DNA of 64,000 bases from Siderastrea siderea (taxonomy: Eukaryota > Cnidaria > Anthozoa > Scleractinia > Rhizangiidae): positions 44,550,069-44,614,068 of the forward strand of contig OZ034975.1 of assembly GCA_964030785.1 (NCBI GenBank). The letters are read 5' to 3'. This document shows positions 45,101 through 54,772 of the stretch, piece after piece. The notes beneath the pieces were generated by a model. The model was not told the origin of the DNA. It worked only from the letters and a program-made list of their open reading frames with translations, and made no database searches. The position numbers were made by a program, and so were the translations under genes. Every line of letters begins with the position of its first letter. The first letter of the stretch is position 1.

Positions 45101-46976
45101 TAAAATGCTGTAGAGGCATTAAACCAGCCTTTGTACCCCACCCGATTCCCTGGGGTAAAAAATCATTAGTGACAATCAAGACACAAGCCCACAAGATGTA
45201 AAGCAGAAGTTAAGGGCTTCAGTTTGTTTGGCTGAGTGAAAACCAGAAGTCTGGGAAGTTGAGTTGCTCATGAAAAAATACAAACAAACAAATAAACACA
45301 GGTGCTACTAGACCCAGTCATCGCCATATTGACAACACCCAGCTAAGTATTTACTACTTTTGTCCCTCTGGAGTTCAATTAAATCCTGACCTTACTGCCC
45401 TCTACTTTGTTATCTCCCCTGCTGCAACAGAACATTTTGACAAGGCTGATTGAGCTAGTAAGATAACTTACAATATCTCCATCCACTGAATATCTTCCTC
45501 CAACCACATATGTAATGTTGAGTTGAGATGCAGATTTTAGTGCCCTTTGTTTCTGTACAAAGGCATAAAGCATTCTGAGGACGCAAGCAAAAAAGGAATC
45601 AAGTTGGACATGCCTGTGTAAATGCAAATTTTAAAGGCATATTTTACTCATCCACTGAACATGACAAAAGAATTAGGTTGTCTTTTAGTTATTAAATTTT
45701 TAATACTCTAAGGGGCCGTCAACATATTCACAAATTCCCCGCTTAATGTCCACTGGACATTTAGAGGGGGGGGGGGAGGGTTAGGGAGAGTCAAGATTTG
45801 GATGTTAACAAGGGGCATTTCGAGCAAACAGGAAGTAATTAGTTTTTAACCTTAGAAGGGCCACGTTCTCACATTCACCTTATTCACAAAGGAACATGTC
45901 AAATAAATCTCCTCACTACGGCCGTTTTAACATAAGTTAAAGCCACAGAAAAACAACGCGCTATTGAAGAACGTGTAGATGATGAATATTACATTTCAGT
46001 GGTTTTCATGGTCAGATCTGTTTGAAACAGACATCTTTAGACAAGAAACATGTTGAAACAAAATGGCAGCTTTATTCTTTTTTCCTTCGCATAAACAGAT
46101 GCCGAAACTCGGAACTTGTCGATCACTCGAATTTCAGGCGAGAAGAAGGCGTAAAAAACATGGCGGAGGAGGGGGGGATCTGACCTCAACGTCCAGTGGA
46201 CGTTAAGCCGGGAACTTGTGAATTATGTCGACGGCCCCTAAATATGCCGAGCTTGTACAAAATACTTTGTGGTGCTCTTCTTCAACAATGCTAAAACCTA
46301 TCATACCATAAAGGTTTTTGCAAACAAACAGCAACAGTCATGCCAATGATAACAATCGCCTTGCACATGTAAACAATTCTCCTAAGAAGACCCCCTGCCA
46401 TGGTCCCAGCTCCGTGCAGAAAAGTACAGTATGCACCTCTCATAAGTCGTCACTTCTCCTATAAAGCGGACATTAAATTGCAGTGTACAAACACTATGCT
46501 TATTCATCCCAAAAGTGAACACTTCTCGTAAGAGGACACTTGAACGTGGTAACAATTTAAAGCTTATCTAAGTCCTAAGTCTGAGGACAGAAGTTCCATG
46601 GAAACTTAAACTATATTGTTCTTTCTTGAAAGTTTTAGAATCTGCTAATTCTGAAATTCTCAGCTGTTCATTCTACATGTAAAACGTGTATAACAAATGC
46701 TGTTGTTGTTGTTGTTAGTGTTGTCATTTCAATTTACGAATTTAAATTTCTTAAGCTTACGTAAGCTTACTGTTTAGCCTTGTTCACGGGGACGGACAGA
46801 GTACGACTTAGCCATTTATAGGTCACCTGAAAAACGAAAGATATCATCAAAATATGTTTTCAAAAAGCTCAAATGCTCATCCATCCCAAATTGTACCAGC
46901 TAAAACCTACGATTTTATCTTCATCATTCACAAATTCATCGAGATTTGCTAGGTAGAGCTCTTCTTCGTCCGCCAT
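33132..46976 (-). CDS. POLD3: DNA polymerase delta subunit 3, 18 exons, complete
   Basis: Exons on the minus strand: 46911-46976, 46771-46826, 45472-45574, 43438-43477, 43242-43309, 43054-43118, 42040-42200, 41235-41359, 40265-40340, 39182-39302, 38016-38040, 37714-37762, 37507-37538, 37154-37197, 36505-36545, 36288-36365, 35190-35369, 33132-33319. All have GT/AG borders and agree in phase; they sum to 1518 nt, 505 residues plus stop (human is 466). The start MADEEELYLANLDEFV and VTYKWLSRTL, the SLHIYSIQKC segment, ELKSKTYMNDEGF and VTEKVWESDS match the POLD3 family. The C-terminal QASLTSFFKK is a PCNA-binding PIP box; QMSALEMF (exon 8) and SLKSFFG (exon 9) look like further PIP-like motifs. 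POLD3 is the accessory subunit that tethers polymerase delta to PCNA in the nucleus. It shares an upstream region with TMEM256. Confidence 0.93.
33320..35189. repeat. POLD3 intron 17, repeat-rich
   Basis: The region 33830-34220 has GAGATAGCC words in direct copies (GGAGTTTGAGATAGCCAATA near 33885, GGGGAATTCGAGATAGCCAG near 34190). From about 34490 to 35000 there is a repeat with many GCGATTTTC/TTTGCGATT/GCGGGAAC words in both orientations. No ORF worth calling. Confidence 0.55.
35411..35674. mobile_element. MITE with GTTTCC/GGAAAC repeats
   Basis: GGGCCTGGCTAAACT at the left end pairs with AATTTAGCCAGGTCCT at the right. The body repeats GGAAACATGTTT, CAATGTTTCC and GCAAAATTTGC words. It lies in POLD3 intron 16. 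Confidence 0.75.
35725..35865. repeat. Short TIR repeat ending AGCCTCATTCCCAG
   Basis: AGCCAGCCTCATTCCCAGTC at the left and TCTAGGGACGAGGCTGATG at the right form related inverted ends about 140 bp apart. Confidence 0.5.
36030..36240. repeat. Dispersed repeat, further copy
   Basis: CCCTTTAACCCTAGGAGTGACCAGCATCG and AAGGAAATGATCACAAGGTA match the theme of the family at 10520; it lies in POLD3 intron 16. Confidence 0.5.
36690..36870. repeat. Palindromic repeat in POLD3 intron 14
   Basis: ACAATAGAGTTCTTCTGTC near 36698 and CTCTATTGTTTTTATTGT near 36860 form the ends; AAATTTGATGTTCTTAACA and GATGTTCGAACATCAAATTT lie inside. Non-coding. Confidence 0.6.
38100..38740. repeat. Two dispersed-repeat copies in POLD3 intron 10
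   Basis: Copies at about 38125-38320 and 38540-38740 share AATTCTCC, CATACATT, CTAGTTGG and GGTGATCATT words with 44460-44620. The 75- and 101-residue ORFs across them are not genes. Confidence 0.55.
39540..39960. repeat. AAACCCCAAAAATCCC-word repeat
   Basis: It begins with a G-rich run and GGGATTTCAAGAGATGGGG, continues with several AACCCCAAAAAATCCC words and ends near CATCACGTGAAATCCAGAGT. It lies in POLD3 intron 9. Confidence 0.55.
40850..41066. mobile_element. MITE with CCAGAAAATATCCATA ends
   Basis: TGTGCCAGAAAATATCCATA at the left recurs inverted as GGATATTTTCTGGAACCACA at the right, around C-rich and A-rich internal runs. It lies in POLD3 intron 8. Confidence 0.75.
41440..41840. mobile_element. 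Inverted repeat around GTGCTTTGTTC
   Basis: AACCGTGCTTTGTTCTCTGA (about 41658) recurs inverted as CACAGAACAAAGCACGGTTT (about 41793), flanked by AAAAAAGCCAAAA and its inverse. Internal AAGCACTC/GTGCTTTATCA words add to the hairpin. It lies in POLD3 intron 7. Confidence 0.7.
42543..43033. mobile_element. MITE with TAAAATCC ends and TATAAGCCCCC words
   Basis: TACCATAAAATCCCAGTTA at the left and its inverse (AGGATTTTACGGTA) at the right. TATAAGCCCCC words occur near both ends. It ends only about 20 bp before POLD3 exon 6. Confidence 0.8.
43590..43860 (+). repeat. Old tRNA-derived SINE copy
   Basis: ATGTAGTGGTTAGTGCAAGT, the word ATTGTTTCCTTGGA, GTACCCTATGGTGGACTAGC and CTAGTTGCTTCATGCCATAGAAACC follow the order of the SINE at 7112-8859. 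It is degraded and lies upstream of POLD3 exon 4 in intron 3. Confidence 0.6.
44460..44620. repeat. Dispersed repeat, further copy
   Basis: CCCTTTAAGCCCCAATATCA, TCTCCATACATTTCTTATGG and TTGGTGATCAGTTCC match the family described at 10520. It lies in POLD3 intron 3. Confidence 0.55.
44655..45027. mobile_element. Element built of AGGATCCT palindromes
   Basis: The ends are CCCTGGTAAAAATTC and, inverted, CCCTGGTAGAAATCC. Between them GGATCC occurs about 22 times in 373 bp, mostly as TAGGATCCTG or CAGGATCCTA at spacings of about 10-12 bases. It is non-coding and lies in POLD3 intron 3. Confidence 0.85.
45711..46239. mobile_element. 529-bp MITE with AGGGGCCGTC ends
   Basis: AGGGGCCGTCAACATATTCA at the left pairs with an inverted AGGGGCCGTCGACATAATTC at the right; further inside, TCCACTGGAC and GTCCAGTGGA are also mirrored. 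It lies in POLD3 intron 2. No ORF. Confidence 0.85.
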
Positions 46977-47077
46977 CTTGATTTCCCGCCAAATCTAGGG
47001 TTCGCGCTTTCATTTTCATCGGTTACCGCTGCCTAAAACTGAGCCATCGTTCTTCAAGTACAGTGTGTACCTGGATT
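46977..47077. promoter_or_regulatory. Shared divergent promoter of POLD3 and TMEM256
   Basis: Only 101 bp separate the two start codons, which point apart, so both 5' UTRs and core promoters must lie here or overlap the other gene. There is no TATA box. The sequence has CGCGCTTTCATTTTC near 47002 and a TTCCCGCC word (46980-46988), which resembles an E2F site and would suit a replication gene; that reading is inference. Confidence 0.6.
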
Positions 47078-50000
47078 ATGGCGTCGATTTCTCCTTCGAT
47101 TTTCCACAAAATCGCCAGTGTTTCTGGAGCGCTCGCCATTGCCTTAGGAGCTTATGGTTCTCATGGTAATTTTTCCTCGCTACAGTTGTACTATTTTTTC
47201 AATAATTTATTTATTATTTCGCCTTGTGTATACCACTACTGACCCGCGATCTCCCCTAATGGAACTGTTGTCCGGGGGTCTCCCATATGAAAGGGACGTG
47301 GATACTCGTCGGAAAATTAGAATTAAACCCCTAAAGGAGACCAATATGGGCGTAGGTCAGACTTTATTTGACCCCTAAAGGAGACCATGATAAAGTGCGG
47401 TAACAACCAAGAAAACGATTGAGAGGTACGGTGTGAACAACGGAAATGGATAAAAGTCGTGCCCTTTTTAGGGGGGACATTGGGGGGTACCCAAAACCGC
47501 GATACCGCGAAAAAAATTGGCAAAAACCGCAATACCGCATCGAAAATCGATAGAATACCGAAACCGCATTTCTGAAATGCCAGGTTATTGTTTACCATAA
47601 GCTGCATCTCGCCATATTGTTCAGAATCACCTTAACCTTTAAGTATTCTTTCGCGTTGGCATTGAATAAATTAAGGTAAATATTTGTTTTATTAGCAAAT
47701 TTCCACGCAAAATAGCACAGGAATATCCTCTTGCATGTTCAAAAATAAAATCATCTTATAGACTTACCTCGACGGTTATACTTTTACTGTGAAAAATTTT
47801 ACTGTGAAAAATTGCAATCACTGTGTGTGGACTGCGATTTTTTGCGGCCAGCACACTCAGCGATCTCAGTGACCTAAGTGTTCATCAGTAAACAGTGTTC
47901 TTATAGGTCTGCTGATGGATTGCCTTGCAGTTTACAGTCCTTCAAGTCCTTTTTGCTGCACAGTATAGAAAACAGGTGCCTCTATTGAAATTTGGATTTA
48001 TAGGTTGGCGATTACAATACTGATCGCAGCTGTTGTTTTATGTCACTAGAATAAGAAACTTTGCTTCATATTTTCTCCAAGTCTTCGGAACCAATGTCGT
48101 TTGCAATGATGGCCCTGCCATCAAACCACTAACATCGTCTACATGTACAGGGGATCTTGTACAGGGGATCTTGTAGAGAGAGTCGCCTCAGTACAATAAC
48201 CGATCGATTGTTGAAGCCAACAACTTTTCCGAACTGGGACCGTGCACCAAGGAGAAATGATGCAGAACTACCAATTTCCCCTTGGAGCACTGATCCATTT
48301 CCATCAGCACCTTCACTTCGACCTGTTCGTCACTGCTGGCGTCATACTCATCCTCATGGTCTTCAGTCGTGTCACGCGTGTCATGTAACAAAGGTGACTG
48401 GTCTGTCTCATACGATACACTGTCGATGGTACATGTACTCGGGTAGAGTGCCATGCTTTGCCATTGTTGTTTCTTGGTATACTGTAGGTTGTCTTACAGC
48501 AACTCCATAGGGAGAGGCCCAGCCCTGTAGGAGCACAGTTGGCTTGGGATTTTTCAACGACAGGCAAAGGTTCCATGATGGGCATCTTTGAAAACGAAAT
48601 TGTCTCCTCTGGCTTAGGGTACCATGACTTTTTGATTGGATATTAAAACTATAACATCTTACATTAACTGAAACTGTAACAATAACCATCACATAATGCT
48701 TCATCATGCAAAAAGTTTCAAATTATAAACTGTTTCAAAAATGATCAGAAACTGGAATCCAGAAAAAATATTTCTTTTTACCGAGTACCGTCTTTCAAAA
48801 CACTTAAAAACCGCGTACCGAGGATCTGGATAAAACCGCAATACCGCAAGTTAAGATTGAAATTACCGAAATACCGCACGAAAAATTGTCCAAAACCGCA
48901 TCACCGTAAACCCCAATGTCCCCCTTTTTTAAATATAATAGATATTTCTTATTTTTAATATATAGATTACTTTACGCATAAGACTAACTCGGATACCTGT
49001 ATGCGTAAAAATGTTCAGCTTTACGTCCTGAACACCCTAAGTGAGACCAAAATCTGCCAATTTCACCTCTAAAGGCCCCCGCAAACGAGGAAAAAACATG
49101 TTCCCCGAAATGTTTCCCCATTTGCAGGGGCCTTAAGTGAGACAACGAGCATCCCCCTCCTGGGAACTGCTGACCAGTAGAACTGATGTTCAAGGACATC
49201 AGACACCGCATTCGAACAAGCACACCTACTAGGTTATTCAGCTCTCGTGGTGAACACATAAAAGAAATGCACCTGTGTTTGGGTTCCTCCCCCTAATGAT
49301 AGGATATTAGAGGTATTCTGTATACTTGTGTGGCTGGTGCTGTGAGGGGGAGGGTGGGGGGACAGTGGGGTACTGGAATACTGACAGAGGACAGTTGGGG
49401 GGGGGGGGCAGAAGGTTTGAAAACTTCCCAAATCCCAAACCACTTATACTCCCAGCTCCTGCTCCTTTACTTGGTGGCCTTCGTCACCATGAATGCCTAT
49501 CATTTGCACCTCACTCCCCTCCCTCTGACCACCCCCCCTCCCCCAAAAAAATGGGTGGATGACTGTTGAATAAGGGTAGTAAGTCCAGAATTAACATATA
49601 CCAGCTAAAGGACATGGTACTTAACTTGTCAATATCCTCTCTCATTTTTCCCGTGTTACTGTTTTCTCCTTAAAAGGTGACTGGAAATGAGAAATATTTA
49701 AGAAAAGTTAATAATTTGTACAGTATTTTTTGGTTGTTCCATTCCAAACAGAAGAAGAAATTAAAGCTGCTCGATGTACTCCAAAGTTTCTGAAAGAAAT
49801 TTCTGAAAATTTCTGAAAATTTTCATTTCCAACCAGAATTTCCAGTTGTTTTGGATGAATCGTAAGTACAGGCCAGAGAACCTGACATTTTGCATCTCTT
49901 CTACTTCCCACCTCCTTGCATATAGTATGTTATATTACTGGCTCAAAAAATAAACCAACTTCTTCTGAGAAAAACATTTTTAATGTTCTTTATTGACAGC

Positions 50001-51725
50001 TTCATCAATGAATCAGGAAGATGTTAAAAGGTTTAAAGAGGTAATGTCATTTTTAATGTAACCCTCCTTTTTATGTAATTCTTTAGAAAATTAAACAGCT
50101 AGGGACTGATTATTTCACTTTTAAGCTGCTCATTTATCTTCACATTGTTACTTTTACAGTCATTCATGACAGGCAATCTGTATCATCATATTCACAATCT
50201 TGCATTATTGGCAGTCCCTTTTGCTAAAAGACCAAATCTGGTAAGTGTGACTCATGAAATGTTAGTCATCTCTTTTTGTTAAAAAAAAGTTCAAAAAACA
50301 ACGATCATTTTCAATTAAGAAACATTTTACTCTACCTTCCCCATTTTGTTGGCCCACCCCCCCTCCCTACACAAAGCTGTGGATCCCCCACTGCAAACCA
50401 CGAACTTTGATGTCATAGAATTCAATTTATTCCCTTATCAAAGTATAATTATTTAACTAATTTTAACTTAAGCATGCTTTGAATTTTTTTGATAGTTTGG
50501 CAGTTTGATTTGTGCTGGAATTCTCCTATTCTCAGGAAGGTATGGAAATTTGAAGGGTTATACCCACACATATACTTTAATTACTAGAAACATCCAAATG
50601 TTAGTGTTACTGTCTGAAAAAGTGGGGGGAGGGGGAGATTGGGGGAGGCATTATTTTGGGACTTCTTTGGTACTACATTATGACCTAAAATCACTAGCTG
50701 AGTGGTACTACAATCAAAAAATTACTTTTATCTTTTCTTCGGATTTCAAAACTTTGTTTACTAAATACTCCCCAAGCAAAATTTTAAGGCTTAATTTTGA
50801 GAAGAAGACTGTTTAATTTAAACTGCAATTTTCCAATTTAATAGTCTGCCATTATCACACCAGAAAGGATATAATGATGTCATTCACTCAAGAGCTTTAG
50901 AATGCAGCACGTGGTGTAGTAATGGTGGACCATTAAGACGGAAAATTGCAGTCTTCCTCTCAAAATTAAGGCCTAAAATTTTGCTTGGGGAGTGTTAAGT
51001 AAACATAGTTTCGAAATCCGAAGAAAAAATAAAAGTGATTTTTTGATCATAGTACCACGTACTATACTGTATTTAATTGAATAAGGCTGCGGTGCTTATT
51101 AAATTTTTCGCGCCTCAAATGCGGCACTTATTTGAGGGCGGCACTTATTTTAAAAATTGGATGCGGCAAAGGAAAAAACGCTGAAAACAGACTCATTTGG
51201 ACAAGTAACGGGAAAAAGGAGGGTAGAAGTTGGGCTTGTTGTGCCGGCAAAGTTCATGGCCTTCACAACCGAACTATGTATTGCAAGAATTCTGGATAGG
51301 GAACTTAATGGGCGAGCGGTGAAATATAATCACTTTGAACTGAAAAACATCACTTTTGATGAAAAGAAATTTCCAATGCTTTGTAGTTAGTTTTTTAGTT
51401 ATACGGAATTCCTCGAATAAGCACTGCATCTGGACCGCGGCGCTTATTTGGGAGCGGTGCTTATTAACTTTTTTGTCCCAAATGCGGCGCTTGTTCAAGG
51501 GTGGTGCTTATTTGGGGGCGGCACTTATTCGAGTAAATACGGTAAGCTTAATAAGCTCAGGAATGCCATCTGGTGCTACAAGCTGAGCAGTGTCACACTA
51601 ATGAATACTCTTTTTCTGTTTTCAGCTGCTATTTAGTTGGATTAAAACAAGACAAGTCATTTGGCAAATTAGCGCCAGTAGGTGGATATCTCCTCATGGC
51701 AGGATGGCTCACTTTTGCTTTTTAA
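47078..51725 (+). CDS. TMEM256: TMEM256-family small membrane protein, 5 exons
   Basis: Exons 47078-47165, 50000-50040, 50160-50240, 50496-50539 and 51626-51725, all with GT/AG borders in phase, total 354 nt, 117 residues plus stop (human 113). The protein starts MASISPSIFHKIASVSGALA with the family's GAYGSHG motif, then LYHHIHNLALLAVP (the conserved H-x-x-H-x-L signature), FGSLICAGILLFSG, and ends PVGGYLLMAGWLTFAF. Four hydrophobic stretches fit four membrane helices. This is the DUF423/TMEM256 family, whose biochemical role is not established. It is divergent from POLD3 and probably shares its promoter. Intron 1 carries nested repeats. Confidence 0.93.
47273..49162. mobile_element. TIR element, interrupted by a second element
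   Basis: The left part (GGGGGTCTCCCATATGAAAG, then GTCGGAAAATTAGAATTAAA) and right part (CACCCTAAGTGAGACC, then GACAACGAGCATCCCC) match the two halves of the intact 414-bp copy at 52645-53058. The gap is the element at 47471-48924. It lies in TMEM256 intron 1. Confidence 0.75.
47471..48924. mobile_element. 1.45-kb element with GGGGGACATTGGGG ends
   Basis: GGGGGACATTGGGG starts it and its inverse CCCCAATGTCCCCC ends it. Both flanks inside hold CCGCGATACCGC / AAACCGCAATACCGCA words, about 130 bp on each side. T-rich flanks TTTTTA and TTTTTTA may be the target duplication. ORFs in the middle (48157-48707, both strands) are not recognisable. Confidence 0.75.
49260..49570. repeat. G-rich and C-rich low-complexity stretch
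   Basis: GAGGGGGAGGGTGGGGGGAC, a run of ten G (about 49398-49408) and CCACCCCCCCTCCCCC lie within 250 bases. The Pro/Gly-rich ORFs here are artefacts of composition. Confidence 0.6.
50702..51059. mobile_element. Foldback MITE, ~45-bp and longer arms
   Basis: GTGGTACTACAATCAAAAAA at the left matches the inverse of TTTTTTGATCATAGTACCAC at the right, continuing through TCTTCGGATTTC and ACTCCCCAAGCAAAATTTTA into the middle. It lies in TMEM256 intron 4. Confidence 0.85.
51065..51542. mobile_element. MITE with GCGGCACTTATTTG words
   Basis: TACTGTATTTAATTGAATAA starts it and TTATTCGAGTAAATACGGTA ends it. GCGGYGCTTATT words in several copies sit at both sides. It abuts the foldback MITE and ends about 80 bp before TMEM256 exon 5. 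Confidence 0.8.
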
Positions 51726-51814
51726 ACTCTCAGAGACAAAGCATTACAGAGGAGTCAATTCAGATTCACTTACAATATTAAAATGCATTTGATTTGACTG
51801 TACAGGACTATTTT

Positions 51815-51820
51815 AATAAA
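51815..51820 (+). terminator. Candidate polyadenylation signal of TMEM256
   Basis: AATAAA lies about 90 bases after the stop codon at 51725. Another AATAAA-type site (GATAAAATAAAG) is near 52297. Confidence 0.5.
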
Positions 51821-51829
51821 AACGTTCTA

Positions 51830-52644
51830 AATAGAATAGAGGGCTTATTATAGCCCATCTTTGAAGAATGGAGCGAACATCAAACTCTACTCCCTGAAGC
51901 AGGCTCCGATGGGTAACATTTCTGCCTGCCTGCCTGCTGACTCTTTTACTGCACCCTTAAATTGGCATACATGATCAAGCTGGGGCAGATGCAGGAATGT
52001 TTGATTTGAGCCTTCCTAAACCGTTAACTACGACTTATGGCCTACTTTCCTTTAGATACCATACTGGTTAATTATGAAACTCCCTCCCAGATAAAACCAG
52101 GACATCAATTTTTCTCTGACTGATTTTAAGCGCCATGCAACTATGGGAACTTGACCTAGGATGCGAACAGCTTAGCTTTAGATTGGATATTTTTAATGTA
52201 CATTTAATGTGTATTTTAGTATGCTAATTTAATAGATATCTTTTTTTTATTTTCCTCAAAGATATTAGCCAACAGGCTACTCTAAAAATTTGAGATAAAA
52301 TAAAGTTTATGAATGTATGTATGATTGTACTAAAGGCTATTAATTTTGTAAGTTTGCAGTACTTCAACACCAGAGAATGATAGCTTGTGAGCTTAATAGT
52401 AAAAAGTCCTTAAGATATATTCTGATAACCTTGATTGACTGGTCTATTCTGTGTTTGTTTTTCTATTTATTCTTTTGTTTAGCTTAAATGCATTTTGTTC
52501 GATATTTGTAAAATCAGAGTGAGGAGGAAGTTGGGTCTAGACTCTTGGACCCTCCTCCTAAATCCATCACTATCAAGTAACATTCAAAAACATGTAAAAT
52601 GCAAAATTATGGGTGGCATGTGTTGAAAACGTGGAAAAAAAGCC
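51830..52644. other. Intergenic, nothing recognised
   Basis: Plain AT-rich sequence with a GCCTGCCTGCCTGC run near 51927. No ORF over 60 residues. Confidence 0.5.
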
Positions 52645-53058
52645 CAGGGGGGGGACTCCCATATGAAAGTGACGGGGATGCTCGTCGGAAAATTAGAATT
52701 AACACCCTAAAGGAGACCAATCTGGGCGTGGCTCCGGCTTTATTTAATCTCTAAGGGAGACCATGCAAAAACAGACAACTAAATAAGAGCTATAGAGATG
52801 TTAATTGCGCCAAAAATGTTGCAATCGAATGCTGTCCTCTAGGAGTAAATTTTAACAACGCCGATTTCTGTGCTGCTCTAGACCACTAACACAGTATAAT
52901 ATAGATATTTCTTGACACACAACCCTAAGCGATACCTATGTGGGTGAAAATATTAGCTTTCCGTCCTCAACACCCTAAGTGAGACCAAAATCTGCAATTT
53001 ACAACCTTAAGCAAGACGACGAGCATCCCCGTCACTTTTATATGGGAGTCCCCCCCCC
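52645..53058. mobile_element. Intact 414-bp TIR element (CTCCCATATGAAAG family)
   Basis: CAGGGGGGGGACTCCCATAT and its inverse ATATGGGAGTCCCCCCCC flank GTGACGGGGATGCTCGTCG and CGACGAGCATCCCCGTCAC. The inner halves match the split copy at 47273-49162. Confidence 0.85.
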
Positions 53059-53374
53059 AGGAGAAAAAGATTTTCCATGGCTGTTCCCCTTTCATATCAT
53101 TACAATAAAGATTTGAACCAGCCGGTGTGCTGTCTTGATACCTGTTTTCTCCAGTCTGCAGTATTGTTTCCCCAATATTTAATGGTTTCTTAAATGGTAA
53201 AGGATTACATGAAATGTACCAACTGAAGGCTCAAGCAAAAGAGTAATTTTCAGTAAGTGCAAAGTTCAGAAGTCAGAAGCTCAAGCTGTGTGTTGCTAGG
53301 TGACCCATCCAAAACAGGCATTCATCCTAGTTCCTTGGTTTGCCTGTGTTACTAGCTTTCTGCCGGATTTTATC

Positions 53375-53795
53375 CCGGGGGGGTACTCCCTTATATGGCC
53401 TTAACGGGGACGTGCGGCCCAACAGGGTATGGTTTTCAGAGGGTTTTGTCTTGAACGGGGTATCGATTTCATCAACTTTTGTCGTAGACAGGGTGTCGTT
53501 GCACGATCTTATGTATACGTTAATTTACAAAACCCTCACCACAAGCCGAATTTTTACCAGTTTGCCAATGTACAGCATATTGAAATAAGAAACAGTCTCT
53601 GGCTAGTCCATTCTAGTCGTAAAGTGGGTAGGATGTTGGGTTAAATGTCTTAGTCGGGGTACAAAAGGTCTGAATTCTGTCTTAAACAGGGTAGCAAAAT
53701 CAGAGATTTTTGTCTTAAACAGGGTCAGGGTTTAAACACCCAGGCCGCACCTCCCTACCCGAGTATCTGCTGAGTGCCCCCCCCCCCCTGGGGAT
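53375..53795. repeat. Repeat with GGGGTACTCCCTTATATGGC start
   Basis: It begins CCCGGGGGGGTACTCCCTTA and ends GAGTATCTGCTGAGTGCCCC with a C run. Internal AACAGGGTAT / AAACAGGGT words occur several times. The ORFs at 53340-53644 lie inside it and are not genes. Confidence 0.65.
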
Positions 53796-53828
53796 TTTAT
53801 GACGACAAATCTCTTTTTCTGACGATTT

Positions 53829-54077
53829 GTGGGATTTGGTCGAATAATTTTTTTGGTCATTGTTAGTTTTGAACCATTGACGTTTTTCATTCTTGTTTTA
53901 AGTTCAAAATTTGCTGACTCACCTCTGAAATATTATATTCTGAATGATCATGATGAACTATGTTTCTATTTAGGCGTTGACAAGTCTGTTTTTTTCCGGC
54001 CATCAAAATTTACGATCTATGAGTTAAGGGAATGGATCCACGAGATCGCCACCTTTAATGAACGTTCTCGACAATAA
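53829..54077 (+). CDS. Possible coding exon, unrecognised
   Basis: An 82-residue open frame whose second half (LKYYILNDHDELCFYLGVDK, then FTIYELREWIHEIATF) has a protein-like composition, unlike most AT-rich ORFs here. A pyrimidine-rich stretch ending TTTTAAG at about 53902 could be an acceptor, making the real piece SKFADSPLKYY... to the stop at 54077. No partner exon was found on either side, and I do not recognise the domain. Confidence 0.2.
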   Translation: MGFGRIIFLVIVSFEPLTFFILVLSSKFADSPLKYYILNDHDELCFYLGVDKSVFFRPSKFTIYELREWIHEIATFNERSRQ

Positions 54078-54772
54078 TCTCTATATTTGCGATTATCAGC
54101 GAGTCGGGTACTTTCTCTGCCCGAATGTCACGGTGATTACAACTGGAAAGCAAATTGCACCATTTTCCTAGAACTTGAACAGCGATTCACAGTATTGGTG
54201 ATGTTCTTTTTTCTGCCTAAAGCAATTCCCGAAAAGGCAAATACTTATACAATACAATTCAATTCAAGTGCAGTTTTGTCAATTGAAACAAAATGAAGGT
54301 TTGTCAACTGATCTTTCAACTTCCTCTTCTTCTCGGAAAAGGGAAAACTTTATTTCCGGAAAGTTGTTTACATAATAAACCTCTAAACTGTGGACCCTTT
54401 CTTTAATATACGTTGAAGTGGAACTGTGTTGAAACAGATTACAGTACTTGACCGAATTATTTACGACGCAAAAAAGGCCGGTCTCAACTGATTCTCGGCT
54501 TTCATTTTCAACTCCTAAATATAGACTGTGACGTAAACTTTGAACTATCAAATGTGTTGCCCTCAGGTCCTTCCCCGCCAAAAAGTACAACGGGAATAAT
54601 AAATTTCATGCACGATGGATTTAGTTTCAATGAAATTCAGCATTTACCGGTTTACTATGACTGCGGTCAATAATGTGAACATAGTAGAAATAACTCCAAA
54701 CGACAAGTATTTATGAAATTATTGAGCTTGAAGTTGCTGGGATTACAGCAAAAGGTTTAAGCTTAGTTATTG
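54078..54772. other. Upstream region of the Roco gene
   Basis: AT-rich, with no repeat border seen. The ORF at 54279-54590 (minus) lacks recognisable features. The gene's promoter should lie in the last few hundred bases. Confidence 0.4.

Noticed and set aside
48157..48707. Overlapping ORFs of 88-117 residues on both strands
   Set aside because: Inside a TIR element, no recognisable domain, no consistent strand preference.
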